A DNA stretch of 59,784 bases, taken from Micavibrio sp. UBA5703 (lineage in GTDB: Bacteria > Pseudomonadota > Alphaproteobacteria > Micavibrionales > Micavibrionaceae). The notes under the pieces were generated by a model. That model was not told the DNA's origin. It saw only the letters and a program-made list of their open reading frames with translations, and did no database searches. Below, one piece after another: positions 27,470 through 34,726 of this stretch; positions within the stretch are counted from its first letter, which is position 1, and each line of letters opens with the position of its first letter. The position numbers were made by a program, and so were the translations under genes. The DNA is taken from NCBI GenBank assembly GCA_002420015.1, contig DIHF01000010.1:39846-99629 (forward strand). The letters run 5' to 3'.

Positions 27470-28378
27470 ATGAATAATAAAAAGAAAAGTCTGAATTTGT
27501 TTTCAAACGTGCGCGGGCAACTTACCGAAAACGCTCCCATCGGCATAGAGAGCTGGTTCGGTTGCGGCGGCAGCGCCGATCTGTTGTTCGAGCCTGCGGA
27601 TTTCGATGATCTCATCAACCTTCTCTCGCAATACCCTGAAGATGAACCTCTTACAATTATCGGCGGCATGGCCAATACCATCGTGCGAGACGGGGGCGTG
27701 CGGGGTTGCGTTATTCGGCTGGGCAAACCATTTTCTAACATTGAAATTGAAGGCGATACGATTATTGCCGGGGCCGGGGCGCTCAGCGGTTCGGTGGCGC
27801 AGGCGGCGGCGAAGGCGGGGCTTGGCGGGCTGGAATTTCTCTCCGGTATTCCGGGCTGTATTGGCGGCGCGGTGTGCATGAACGCCGGAGCTTACGGCAG
27901 CGAGGTTAAAGACGTTTTGGTGCAGGCCACGGCGGTTGATCGGGCTGGCACGGTTCGTACGATGGCACCTTCGGATCTGAACATGTCCTACCGCCATACC
28001 GATCTGCCCGAAGGGTATATCATCACTCGCGCCGTATTCCGGGGCCGGATGGAAGATAAAGATATCGTGAGGACACGGTTGAAAGACATTAAAACGAAGC
28101 GTCAGGACACTCAGCCCATCTCGGAAAAAACAGGCGGATCGACCTTTGCCAATCCGCCCGGCCACAAGGCATGGGAGTTGATCGACCGGGCCGGTTGCCG
28201 GGGTTTGACAGTAGGCGGCGCGCAGATGAGCGAAAAGCACTGCAATTTCATGATTAATATGGGGGGCGCAACAGCCGCCGATCTTGAAAATCTCGGCGAA
28301 GAGGTCCGCCGCCGCGTGCGCGAAAAAACCGGGATTGAGCTTAAGTGGGAAATTAAAAGGATCGGGGATCCGGCTTAA
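27470..28378 (+). CDS. murB: UDP-N-acetylenolpyruvoylglucosamine reductase
   Basis: The protein has 302 residues. The FAD-binding domain has TIIGGMANTIVRDGG and GLEFLSGIPGCIGGAVCMNAGAYG. The catalytic part includes KTGGSTFANPPGHKAWELIDRAG, with the proton-donor Ser in GGSTF, and the final SEKHCNFMIN. It lacks the extra domain of E. coli MurB, so it is the shorter type. It makes UDP-MurNAc with NADPH. Its stop codon overlaps by 4 bp the stop of the convergent membrane MurF-like gene. Confidence 0.95.
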   Translation: MNNKKKSLNLFSNVRGQLTENAPIGIESWFGCGGSADLLFEPADFDDLINLLSQYPEDEPLTIIGGMANTIVRDGGVRGCVIRLGKPFSNIEIEGDTIIAGAGALSGSVAQAAAKAGLGGLEFLSGIPGCIGGAVCMNAGAYGSEVKDVLVQATAVDRAGTVRTMAPSDLNMSYRHTDLPEGYIITRAVFRGRMEDKDIVRTRLKDIKTKRQDTQPISEKTGGSTFANPPGHKAWELIDRAGCRGLTVGGAQMSEKHCNFMINMGGATAADLENLGEEVRRRVREKTGIELKWEIKRIGDPA

Positions 28379-29976
28379 AGCCTCGGCAGGCTTTCGTATA
28401 AATCCGGCAGGTCGTTTTCAATCAGGATCACATCGCTGGCCTGTTTGTTCTTGTTAATCCATTCCTGTGCCTCGGCAAAAGTATCCATTTCGTGCAGGGG
28501 CTTGCTGCCGCCTTTTTCCTTGAACCCCTTGATGAAAGTCGGGATGCGCTTGCCGTTCACGATAATGGCCACGTCGCAAACCTCCCCGGCGTAAATGCCC
28601 AGCTTTTCATGCACGTCGTTGTGGACGCTGCCCAGTTCGACCATGCCGGGTGTGACAAGGATTTTGCGCTTCTTCGGGTCCATGATCGCCAGCAAATCCA
28701 GTGCCGAACGAAAGCCCAGCGGATTTGAATTATAGGCATCATCAATGATGGCGCTGCCGTCGGGCTGGCGCTTCATTTCGAGGCGGTGCGGGATTTGCGG
28801 CGTTTTCTTAAGCGCCGTGGCGATCACATCGGCGGGGATGTCCAGCGCGCGTGCGGCGGCGAACGCCAGCGCGACATTTTGCGCATGGTGAAGGCCAAAT
28901 AGCGGCGCGTTCAGAATGACGGTGGCGTTTTTGTAAAGAAGGGTGATTTCGAGGCCCTTGTCGGTTTGCTTGGCGTCCTTGATAACAAGAGTGTTGTCTT
29001 TCCCGTCGCCGCAAACGACGAAGGACGTGACATGCTCGCCCCTGATTTGCTGGGGGAAGGGGTAGTTCAGGGTCTTTTCATGGACGATCACCTTGCCGCC
29101 CTTTTTGATGACGGCTTGGGCCAACTCGTATTTTGTCTGCGCCACGGTGTCGAGCGATTTGAAACGCTCCAGATGCGCGTGGCCTACCGCTGTGATGATG
29201 CCCGTGTCGGGCGGGGTGAGGCGGCACAGGCGCTCGATCGAGCCGGGGCCGTAAGCGCCCATTTCAACGATGAAGAATTTATGTTCCTCCGACAACTCCT
29301 CGCGGATGATGCGGCTGATACCCATTGGCGTGTTGACGCTGCCCGGTGTGACCAGAGTCGGTGCGGCGGTTTTTAGGATGTGCCCGAGGATATGCTTGAC
29401 CGAAGTCTTTCCGTAAGACCCGGTTACGCCCACGACGATGGGTTTGATCTGTTCGAGTTTGGCGCTGGCCTCGTTCCAGTATTTTTTCTGCATGGCCGAT
29501 TCAAAAGGCGACATGGTCATATTGCCGAGCACGAGAATGACGGGCATGAGTTGAACGGGTATCAGCCAGATGAAGGGCTGGTGAACAATAAACGCCCACG
29601 CGCCCGACAACGCCGCCCAGATTAGAGCCGTAAAGAAAATACGTTTGGCCCGCGCCGTCATCACCAGTTTCTTTTTAGACTGGGTGCAGGGGTCTTTCTC
29701 TTTGCTTGTGACGACGATAAAGGAAAGAAAAACAATTGCTTCGATTGTGAAGCTTGGAATAGTAATCCATATCTGCGCCACCGACAAAGCCCCGGCCAGC
29801 ACAAGCAAAGCCGACAAACGCTTGTCGAATATTTTGTTGGCCACGACCCATTTCAGGAAACGGTTTTCATCGTAGTCTTCCTGTTGCAGGGCATGCAGAT
29901 ACGTCATCAGCCTGCGTGCCGCGAAGGCCAGAAATGCCACGTAAATCAGTATGATGCTTGCTGCTTCTGTGACCAT
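28375..29976 (-). CDS. Membrane-anchored MurF-type ligase
   Basis: The 533-residue protein has several hydrophobic spans in residues ~5-20, 54-72, 76-92 and 113-150, followed by a Mur-ligase core. The core shows the ATP loop GVTGSYGKTS (residues 183-192), VEMGAYGPG (237-245), AHLERFKS (267-274), the likely carbamylated lysine in TKYEL (K282) and DDAYNSNP (412-419), the DDSYNANP-type signature of MurF. The usual MurF N-terminal UDP-MurNAc-binding domain is missing; the membrane domain takes its place. Catalytic residues look intact, so it may add D-Ala-D-Ala at the membrane. It precedes nothing on its own strand, follows the hydrolase gene by 7 bp and converges on murB. Confidence 0.75.
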   Translation of the reverse strand: MVTEAASIILIYVAFLAFAARRLMTYLHALQQEDYDENRFLKWVVANKIFDKRLSALLVLAGALSVAQIWITIPSFTIEAIVFLSFIVVTSKEKDPCTQSKKKLVMTARAKRIFFTALIWAALSGAWAFIVHQPFIWLIPVQLMPVILVLGNMTMSPFESAMQKKYWNEASAKLEQIKPIVVGVTGSYGKTSVKHILGHILKTAAPTLVTPGSVNTPMGISRIIREELSEEHKFFIVEMGAYGPGSIERLCRLTPPDTGIITAVGHAHLERFKSLDTVAQTKYELAQAVIKKGGKVIVHEKTLNYPFPQQIRGEHVTSFVVCGDGKDNTLVIKDAKQTDKGLEITLLYKNATVILNAPLFGLHHAQNVALAFAAARALDIPADVIATALKKTPQIPHRLEMKRQPDGSAIIDDAYNSNPLGFRSALDLLAIMDPKKRKILVTPGMVELGSVHNDVHEKLGIYAGEVCDVAIIVNGKRIPTFIKGFKEKGGSKPLHEMDTFAEAQEWINKNKQASDVILIENDLPDLYESLPRL

Positions 29977-29983
29977 GGTTTGG

Positions 29984-30742
29984 TTATTTGTATGTATCTG
30001 TCATGAAGGATTTCAGTATCGGGGCGACCTGATGTCGCCCGCCAGACAGGATACTATAATGGTCCAGCTCTTCAAGCAGAACCATATCGGCATTCGGGAT
30101 CAGCGCGGCAAATTTGTGACCAATCTCCGGCGGTGTTTCCGTATCCTTGCTGCCGTAAACCAGTTTCACGGGGCAGGCGATTTCTTTTGCTTTCGCGCTC
30201 AAATCCTCATTAACGACTTTTACAAAAATGGAACGCATGACGCCGCTGGTTTGCTTGTAATCGCGGCTGCCGAATTTTCCGTTGGCCCATTCGCTGCCGA
30301 ATATCTTTTTTGCCGCCTTAAAGGCGTAAATTCTGGTTTTAAGATAAATGGTTCTATGTAATGGCCTTTTTCGTTTTAGTCCGGCGGCGGCGATCAGGAA
30401 CAAACCCGCGATCAATTCCGGGTGCCGGGCCGCGATTTGAATCCCGACGCGGCAGCCGAAGGAGTGCCCCACCCATATGATCGGGCCGTAAGATTGCGTC
30501 TTTAACCATTCCGCCACCGCATCGGCGTAATCTTCGGTGCCCCATGTCTGCGGCGGTTCTTTCGATCCGCCGAAGCCGGGAAAATCGATCAGGGCATGCG
30601 CGCCGGATTTTTCCAGCGAAGACGCTAGCGGTAAAAACGCCTTATGGTCCTGCCCCCAGCCATGCGCCCAGACGACGACCGGGCCGCTGCCCCCGAGGGT
30701 TTCATACGAAAATTCCGCGCCTTTTGACTGAAATGTTTTCAA
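29984..30742 (-). CDS. Alpha/beta hydrolase
   Basis: The 252-residue hydrolase has the oxyanion region VVWAHGWGQDH, the nucleophile elbow GHSFG, the acid region YGSKDTETPP and a late His (ELDHYSI). No signal peptide is seen, so it should be cytoplasmic. Its substrate cannot be named. It is divergent from ddl across an 80-bp spacer and is followed after 7 bp by the membrane MurF-like gene, so the two are probably cotranscribed. Context suggests a wall- or lipid-linked role, but this is weak inference. Confidence 0.8.
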   Translation of the reverse strand: MKTFQSKGAEFSYETLGGSGPVVVWAHGWGQDHKAFLPLASSLEKSGAHALIDFPGFGGSKEPPQTWGTEDYADAVAEWLKTQSYGPIIWVGHSFGCRVGIQIAARHPELIAGLFLIAAAGLKRKRPLHRTIYLKTRIYAFKAAKKIFGSEWANGKFGSRDYKQTSGVMRSIFVKVVNEDLSAKAKEIACPVKLVYGSKDTETPPEIGHKFAALIPNADMVLLEELDHYSILSGGRHQVAPILKSFMTDTYK

Positions 30743-30822
30743 GGCTCCAAATCCCTTTTCACGCCGGATGTTTCATGGTTAAATTGCCAGTCCTTGAAGT
30801 TTCTTATACGGGCTACCTTCTC

Positions 30823-32034
30823 ATGTCTCAAATCAAAAAGCGCATTGCGGTGTTTTTCGGCGGCCGTTCGCCCGAGCACGACGTCAGCGTCGTCACCGGC
30901 CTTCAGGTGCTGCAAGCCATTGACCAGAGCCGTTTTCAGGCCTTCCCGGTCTATGTCGCGCCGGACGGGAAATGGTACACGGGCGAGATATTACGCAAAC
31001 GCGAAAGCTATCTTCTGGACAAAAGCGCGCTCGATCAGGTTCGTCAGGTCACGCTTGACGTAACGCAGATCGGTAAAGGCGCGTTGCTACCGCACAAGCA
31101 AGGCTTGTTCGGCGGCGGCAGGGCGGAGGAATTTGACGTGGCCGTTCTCGCCTTTCATGGTTTGGTTGGGGAAGACGGGGGTTTTCAAGGATTGTTCGAG
31201 GTTGCGGGAATCCCTTATACCGGGATGCGGAGTATGGCTTCGGCGCTGCTTATGGATAAGGCGGCTACCAAACATCTTCTGAAAAGTCTTGGTATTCCGG
31301 CATTGCCCTGTGCCGTGCTGCACCGCCCGGCCGAGGGTTATCTTATTCCGCGCACCGAACTGGAAACGCTGCTCAAAGACATCGGTTTTCCCTGCATTAT
31401 CAAGCCCTCGCATCTGGGCAGTTCCATTGGCGTGGCGAAAGCTGATAATATGGACGAAGTCCTTGCCTGCCTGCCGGGCGTTTTCGAATATGACGATACC
31501 GCGATTGTGGAGCCTTTTGTGCAAAACCTTGTGGAATACAATGTGGCTGTTGCGCGTTTTTCACGTGAAACGCGAACCTCGGCAATCGAAAAACCCAAGA
31601 CATCGTCCGAGCTTCTTGATTTTAAACAAAAATATCTCTCCGGCGGCGGCAGTAAATCGGGCGGGAGCAAAAGCCCCGGCCAGATCAGCCAGGGGATGTT
31701 GTCACTCACCCGCGAGCTAAATCCGAAGCTGGATGAAAAGGCGGAAAGCAATATCCGCCGCTGGGCTTTGCTGCTTTTCGAGGCGCTCGGCAATTCCGGA
31801 TCGCCGCGTATCGATTTTATCGGTAACGCCAAGACGGGCGAGATTTGGATGAACGAGGTCAATCCCATCCCCGGCTCGTTCGGTTATTTCCTCTGGGAGG
31901 CTGCCGCCAAGCCCATCCTGTTTGCGGAACTCATGACCAATTTGATCGAGGAGGCGCTCGACAATGCGCGGCGGCGCAAGCTGCCCAAAGATCCCGTTCC
32001 GGTCGATGCCCGTTTGTTAAGGAGGCCCGTCTAA
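30823..32034 (+). CDS. ddl: D-alanine:D-alanine ligase
   Basis: The 403-residue ATP-grasp protein starts at the ATG at 30823; a longer frame to 30544 runs antisense through the hydrolase and is rejected. Motifs are AVFFGGRSPEHDVS, LAFHGLVGEDG, PSHLGSSIGVAK and LDFKQKYLSGG, which keeps the Lys-Tyr pair of D-Ala-D-Ala ligases. The C-terminal EVNPIPGSFGYFLWE replaces the EVNTLPGFT of E. coli DdlB and is seen in longer Ddl relatives. A linker rich in Gly, Ser and Lys (~GGGSKSGGSKSPG) lies in the omega-loop region. It supplies D-Ala-D-Ala for MurF and must start a new transcript. Confidence 0.9.
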   Translation: MSQIKKRIAVFFGGRSPEHDVSVVTGLQVLQAIDQSRFQAFPVYVAPDGKWYTGEILRKRESYLLDKSALDQVRQVTLDVTQIGKGALLPHKQGLFGGGRAEEFDVAVLAFHGLVGEDGGFQGLFEVAGIPYTGMRSMASALLMDKAATKHLLKSLGIPALPCAVLHRPAEGYLIPRTELETLLKDIGFPCIIKPSHLGSSIGVAKADNMDEVLACLPGVFEYDDTAIVEPFVQNLVEYNVAVARFSRETRTSAIEKPKTSSELLDFKQKYLSGGGSKSGGSKSPGQISQGMLSLTRELNPKLDEKAESNIRRWALLLFEALGNSGSPRIDFIGNAKTGEIWMNEVNPIPGSFGYFLWEAAAKPILFAELMTNLIEEALDNARRRKLPKDPVPVDARLLRRPV

Positions 32035-32035
32035 T

Positions 32036-32911
32036 ATGGCCCGCAGAACGAAAAAGAGCAGGGGGACGCGCAGAAGCGCTATCGACGATCGCCGCCGTCC
32101 GCCCCGGAGCGCGGCAACGCGGCTCTGGCTGACGCGCTTTGGTGTGACGTTTGGCACGCTGGCCCTCACCCTTTGGGCCGGGGCCTGGTTTTTTCTCAGC
32201 GATGCCGACTCTAAAACCGCAAACTGGATCAGGCAGGGCGTGCTGGGCGTAACTGCGGATATGGGTTTTTCCGTGGCCAATATTCTGGTTGAGGGGCGCG
32301 TCAATGCCGACCGCGAGGTGTTGCTGGCCGTTCTCGGCGTGCAAAAGGGCGATCCGCTGTTTGCGCTCGATCCGGCGGCGGCCAAGGAACAGCTTGAAAG
32401 AATTTCATGGGTCAAGCTGGCTCAGGTCGAAAGGCGGCTGCCCGATACTATTTATGTCGGATTGCAGGAGCGCCGCCCGCTGGCGCTGTGGCAAAAGGAC
32501 AAGAAATTGCGGCTGATCGATGCCGAAGGGCAGGTTTTGACCGAAGACAATCTCAAGAAGTTCAGCGATCTGATTGTCGTTATCGGGGAGGAAGCGCCGC
32601 AGAAAGCGCCGGCGCTGCTGGGTCTTCTGACGGCGGAGCCGGAGATCGCCAGACGCGTGCAAAGCGCGAGTTGGATAGGCGGGCGGCGCTGGGATATGAA
32701 ATTTGCGGATGGTACGCTGGTGCAATTGCCTGAGGAGGATGTCGGCCTTGCGCTGCGGCGGCTGGGGCAGGCGCATGATGAGGACGGGTTGCTGGACCGG
32801 GATATCGTGAGTGTCGATCTGCGCGAGCAGGGCAATATTATCGTGCGCACCCGCCCCGGCATGGTTCAGGAATACAAGGCGGGCCTCCGGGCCGGGGACA
32901 AGAATATTTGA
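32036..32911 (+). CDS. ftsQ: Cell division protein FtsQ
   Basis: The protein has 291 residues. A strongly basic cytoplasmic tail (RRTKKSRGTRRS and on, residues ~3-30) precedes one membrane segment (about residues 35-54). A POTRA domain follows (VANILVEGRVNADREVLLAVLGVQKGD) and then the FtsQ/DivIB domain (LPDTIYVGLQERRPLALWQ). FtsQ recruits FtsL-FtsB at the septum. An AAGGAGG ribosome-binding site lies inside the end of ddl, and the start is 1 bp after its stop. Confidence 0.93.
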   Translation: MARRTKKSRGTRRSAIDDRRRPPRSAATRLWLTRFGVTFGTLALTLWAGAWFFLSDADSKTANWIRQGVLGVTADMGFSVANILVEGRVNADREVLLAVLGVQKGDPLFALDPAAAKEQLERISWVKLAQVERRLPDTIYVGLQERRPLALWQKDKKLRLIDAEGQVLTEDNLKKFSDLIVVIGEEAPQKAPALLGLLTAEPEIARRVQSASWIGGRRWDMKFADGTLVQLPEEDVGLALRRLGQAHDEDGLLDRDIVSVDLREQGNIIVRTRPGMVQEYKAGLRAGDKNI

Positions 32912-32952
32912 TGAGGGGTTGTAGTCATTTCGGGTAAGAATTTCATAATTTC

Positions 32953-33091
32953 GTCATCCCCGCGGCCCGGCGCAGCCGGGCTTAAACAGCGGGGATCCAG
33001 GAATGTCAGCGGGCTTCGCCCGCTGTCTTTGTGGACCCCCGTCGTTTGTGTTCGCGGAAATCTGCGATTTCCGCTCACCACGGGGGTGACG
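32953..33091 (+). repeat. Composite hairpin repeat, copy 1 (between ftsQ and ftsA)
   Basis: This ~139-bp unit has a clamp ATCCCCGC/GCGGGGAT (32956-32963 with 32989-32996) around a hairpin (32965-32971 with 32975-32981). A free hairpin follows (33007-33013 with 33019-33025). A second clamp ACCCCCGT/ACGGGGGT (33035-33042 with 33080-33087) surrounds a third hairpin (33055-33061 with 33067-33073). Linkers and clamps match an inverted second copy at 38933-39080, while the three inner stems differ in sequence but still pair. It ends 20 bp before the ftsA start chosen here. Confidence 0.75.
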
Positions 33092-33111
33092 GTATGGGAG
33101 ATTACGGCTTC

Positions 33112-34380
33112 ATGAAACACAGGCACAAACCCAGGGGATCGCTTCTTGCGGCGCTCGATATCGGCTCGAGCAAGATCGCCTGCTTTATCGGCAGGGTGGT
33201 CGACGATGAAGGGAATTTCGAGGTTCTCGGGGTCGGGCATCAGGCCGCGCATGGCGTGAAGAACGGCATCGTGACCGACCTGAACGCGGCCGAAGCCGCC
33301 ATCCGCCACACCGTGCATGCGGCGGAGAACATGGCCGCCCGCGTCATGAAGGGCTATCCGCTCCGCGAGGTCGTGGTCAATCTGCCCGGCACGCATGCGC
33401 GTTCGCAGGGTAATTCCGTCGAGGTCCAGATTCACGGCCACGAAATCACCGACAACGACGTGCGCCGCGCTCTGGCGCGGGGGCAGGAGCAGATTATTGC
33501 CGAGGGGCGGGAACTGATCCATACGATTCCGGTCGGCTACCGCATCGACGGGCACGGCGGCATCCGCGAGCCGCGGGGCATGTTCGGCCATAAAATGCAG
33601 GTCGATATCCATATGGTGACGGGCGATATGAATTCCCTCCGCAACATGGCGACCTGCATCGAGCGTTCGCATCTGGATATCGCCGCGCTGTGCGCCGCGC
33701 CTTATGCCGCCGGGCTGGCTTGTCTGGTGGAGGATGAAATGGATCTGGGCTGCACGGTCATTGATATCGGCGGCGGCGTGACCTCGTTTGCGGTGTTTCA
33801 CGGCGGCGTGTTGATCTATACCGACGCAGTGGCGCTGGGCGGCATGCATATCACCAGCGATATTGCCCGGGGTCTGACCACGTCCATTGCCGATGCCGAG
33901 CGCCTCAAGGTTCTTTACGGCAGCGCGATGGCCTCCGGCACCGACCAGAGCGAGATGATCGACGTGCCGCGCCTTGGCGAGGAAGACCGCAGCGAGCCGA
34001 ACCACGTGCCGCGTTCGCTGCTGATCGGGATTATCCAGCCGCGTGTGGAGGAGATATTTGAGATGGTCCGTGCGCGCTTGAAAGACAGCGGCCTTGGCCC
34101 GATGGTCGGGCGGCGCGTTGTCCTGACCGGCGGCGCCAGCCAGATTTCGGGTCTGCGCGACCTCGCCCAGCATGTGATGGACAAGCAGGTGCGCCTTGGT
34201 CGTCCGATCCGGCTTTCGGGGCTGCCAGATGCCGTCAGCGGCCCCGGCTTTGCCACGACGGCGGGGCTGCTCACCTACATGTCCGAGCGCGCAAACGAAA
34301 TGCCTGCCGACATCATCGCGCAGGTCGAGCCGGGTACGCTGTGGGAGCGCGCCAAGACCTGGCTGCATGAGAATTGGTGA
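33112..34380 (+). CDS. ftsA: Cell division protein FtsA
   Basis: The 422-residue actin-like ATPase starts at ATG 33112, with GGGAG 12 bases upstream; an ATG at 33094 is possible but adds non-conserved residues from the repeat side. Motifs are LAALDIGSSKIACFIGR (phosphate 1), GCTVIDIGGGVTSFAVFHGG (phosphate 2) and VVLTGGASQISGL (adenosine). A C-terminal WERAKTWLHENW is the amphipathic membrane-targeting helix. FtsA tethers FtsZ, encoded next, to the membrane. A 346-bp spacer to ftsZ is long for this pair. Confidence 0.96.
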   Translation: MKHRHKPRGSLLAALDIGSSKIACFIGRVVDDEGNFEVLGVGHQAAHGVKNGIVTDLNAAEAAIRHTVHAAENMAARVMKGYPLREVVVNLPGTHARSQGNSVEVQIHGHEITDNDVRRALARGQEQIIAEGRELIHTIPVGYRIDGHGGIREPRGMFGHKMQVDIHMVTGDMNSLRNMATCIERSHLDIAALCAAPYAAGLACLVEDEMDLGCTVIDIGGGVTSFAVFHGGVLIYTDAVALGGMHITSDIARGLTTSIADAERLKVLYGSAMASGTDQSEMIDVPRLGEEDRSEPNHVPRSLLIGIIQPRVEEIFEMVRARLKDSGLGPMVGRRVVLTGGASQISGLRDLAQHVMDKQVRLGRPIRLSGLPDAVSGPGFATTAGLLTYMSERANEMPADIIAQVEPGTLWERAKTWLHENW

Positions 34381-34390
34381 TTGGAAGTTA

Positions 34391-34438
34391 GAATGTTGGA
34401 GGGTTGGAAATTGGAGGATATCCACTATTCCAACATTC
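34391..34438 (+). repeat. Inverted repeat after ftsA, possible terminator
   Basis: GAATGTTGGA at 34391-34400 pairs perfectly with 34429-34438 around a 28-base loop. It starts 10 bp past the ftsA stop. The tail is not a clean T-run, so it could end or stabilise the ftsA transcript. Related GGTTGGAA/TTGGAGG wording inside the loop makes it look like a degenerate dispersed repeat. Confidence 0.35.
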
Positions 34439-34496
34439 CAATCTCCAGCATCCAGTTATCCACAGCATTTTCCCGTAAGTGTTTTTGCGCGTTTTG

Positions 34497-34660
34497 GATT
34501 CGTGCGGCTTTTTCAAAATCTGAATCGGATGAATCACTTACGGCGGTCTTTTGCTTTTTCGATTTCAAAAGTGATAGGATGAATACAGTAGAAATCCACA
34601 TGTATTCTTGAGAGGAAATTCTCTTTCCTCTTTCCACTCGAGTCAAACTTACATAGAATC
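34497..34660. promoter_or_regulatory. GANTC-rich promoter region of ftsZ
   Basis: Five GANTC sites start at 34497, 34522, 34531, 34640 and 34656; about 0.6 would be expected in this length. A hairpin GAGGAAA/TTTCCTC (34612-34618 with 34624-34630) lies in the middle. In Caulobacter ftsZ transcription depends on GANTC methylation by CcrM with GcrA, and this spacer is the natural place for an ftsZ promoter. No strong -35/-10 was found. The rest of the 346-bp spacer has no supportable gene. Confidence 0.5.
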
Positions 34661-34726
34661 AAACACGTTCCGCCAACCCCGGTGTTCCAGCCGGGTGTTC
34701 GAGGCGTATCTTTCAGGGGTTCAGAG

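Noticed and set aside
30544..30822. Upstream extension of ddl
   Set aside because: It runs antisense through the start of the hydrolase gene; the family N-terminus begins after 30823.
32953..33091. Possible CRISPR-like repeats
   Set aside because: The repeats are palindromic and occur as two inverted copies, without regular spacers or cas genes.
32866..34425. Long minus-strand open frame opposite ftsA (519 codons)
   Set aside because: It mirrors ftsA exactly, is rich in His, Arg and Gln and has no recognisable motif; antisense shadow in GC-rich coding DNA.
34381..34611. 76-codon open frame between ftsA and ftsZ
   Set aside because: It is read through an inverted repeat and the GANTC-rich spacer; composition is not protein-like.
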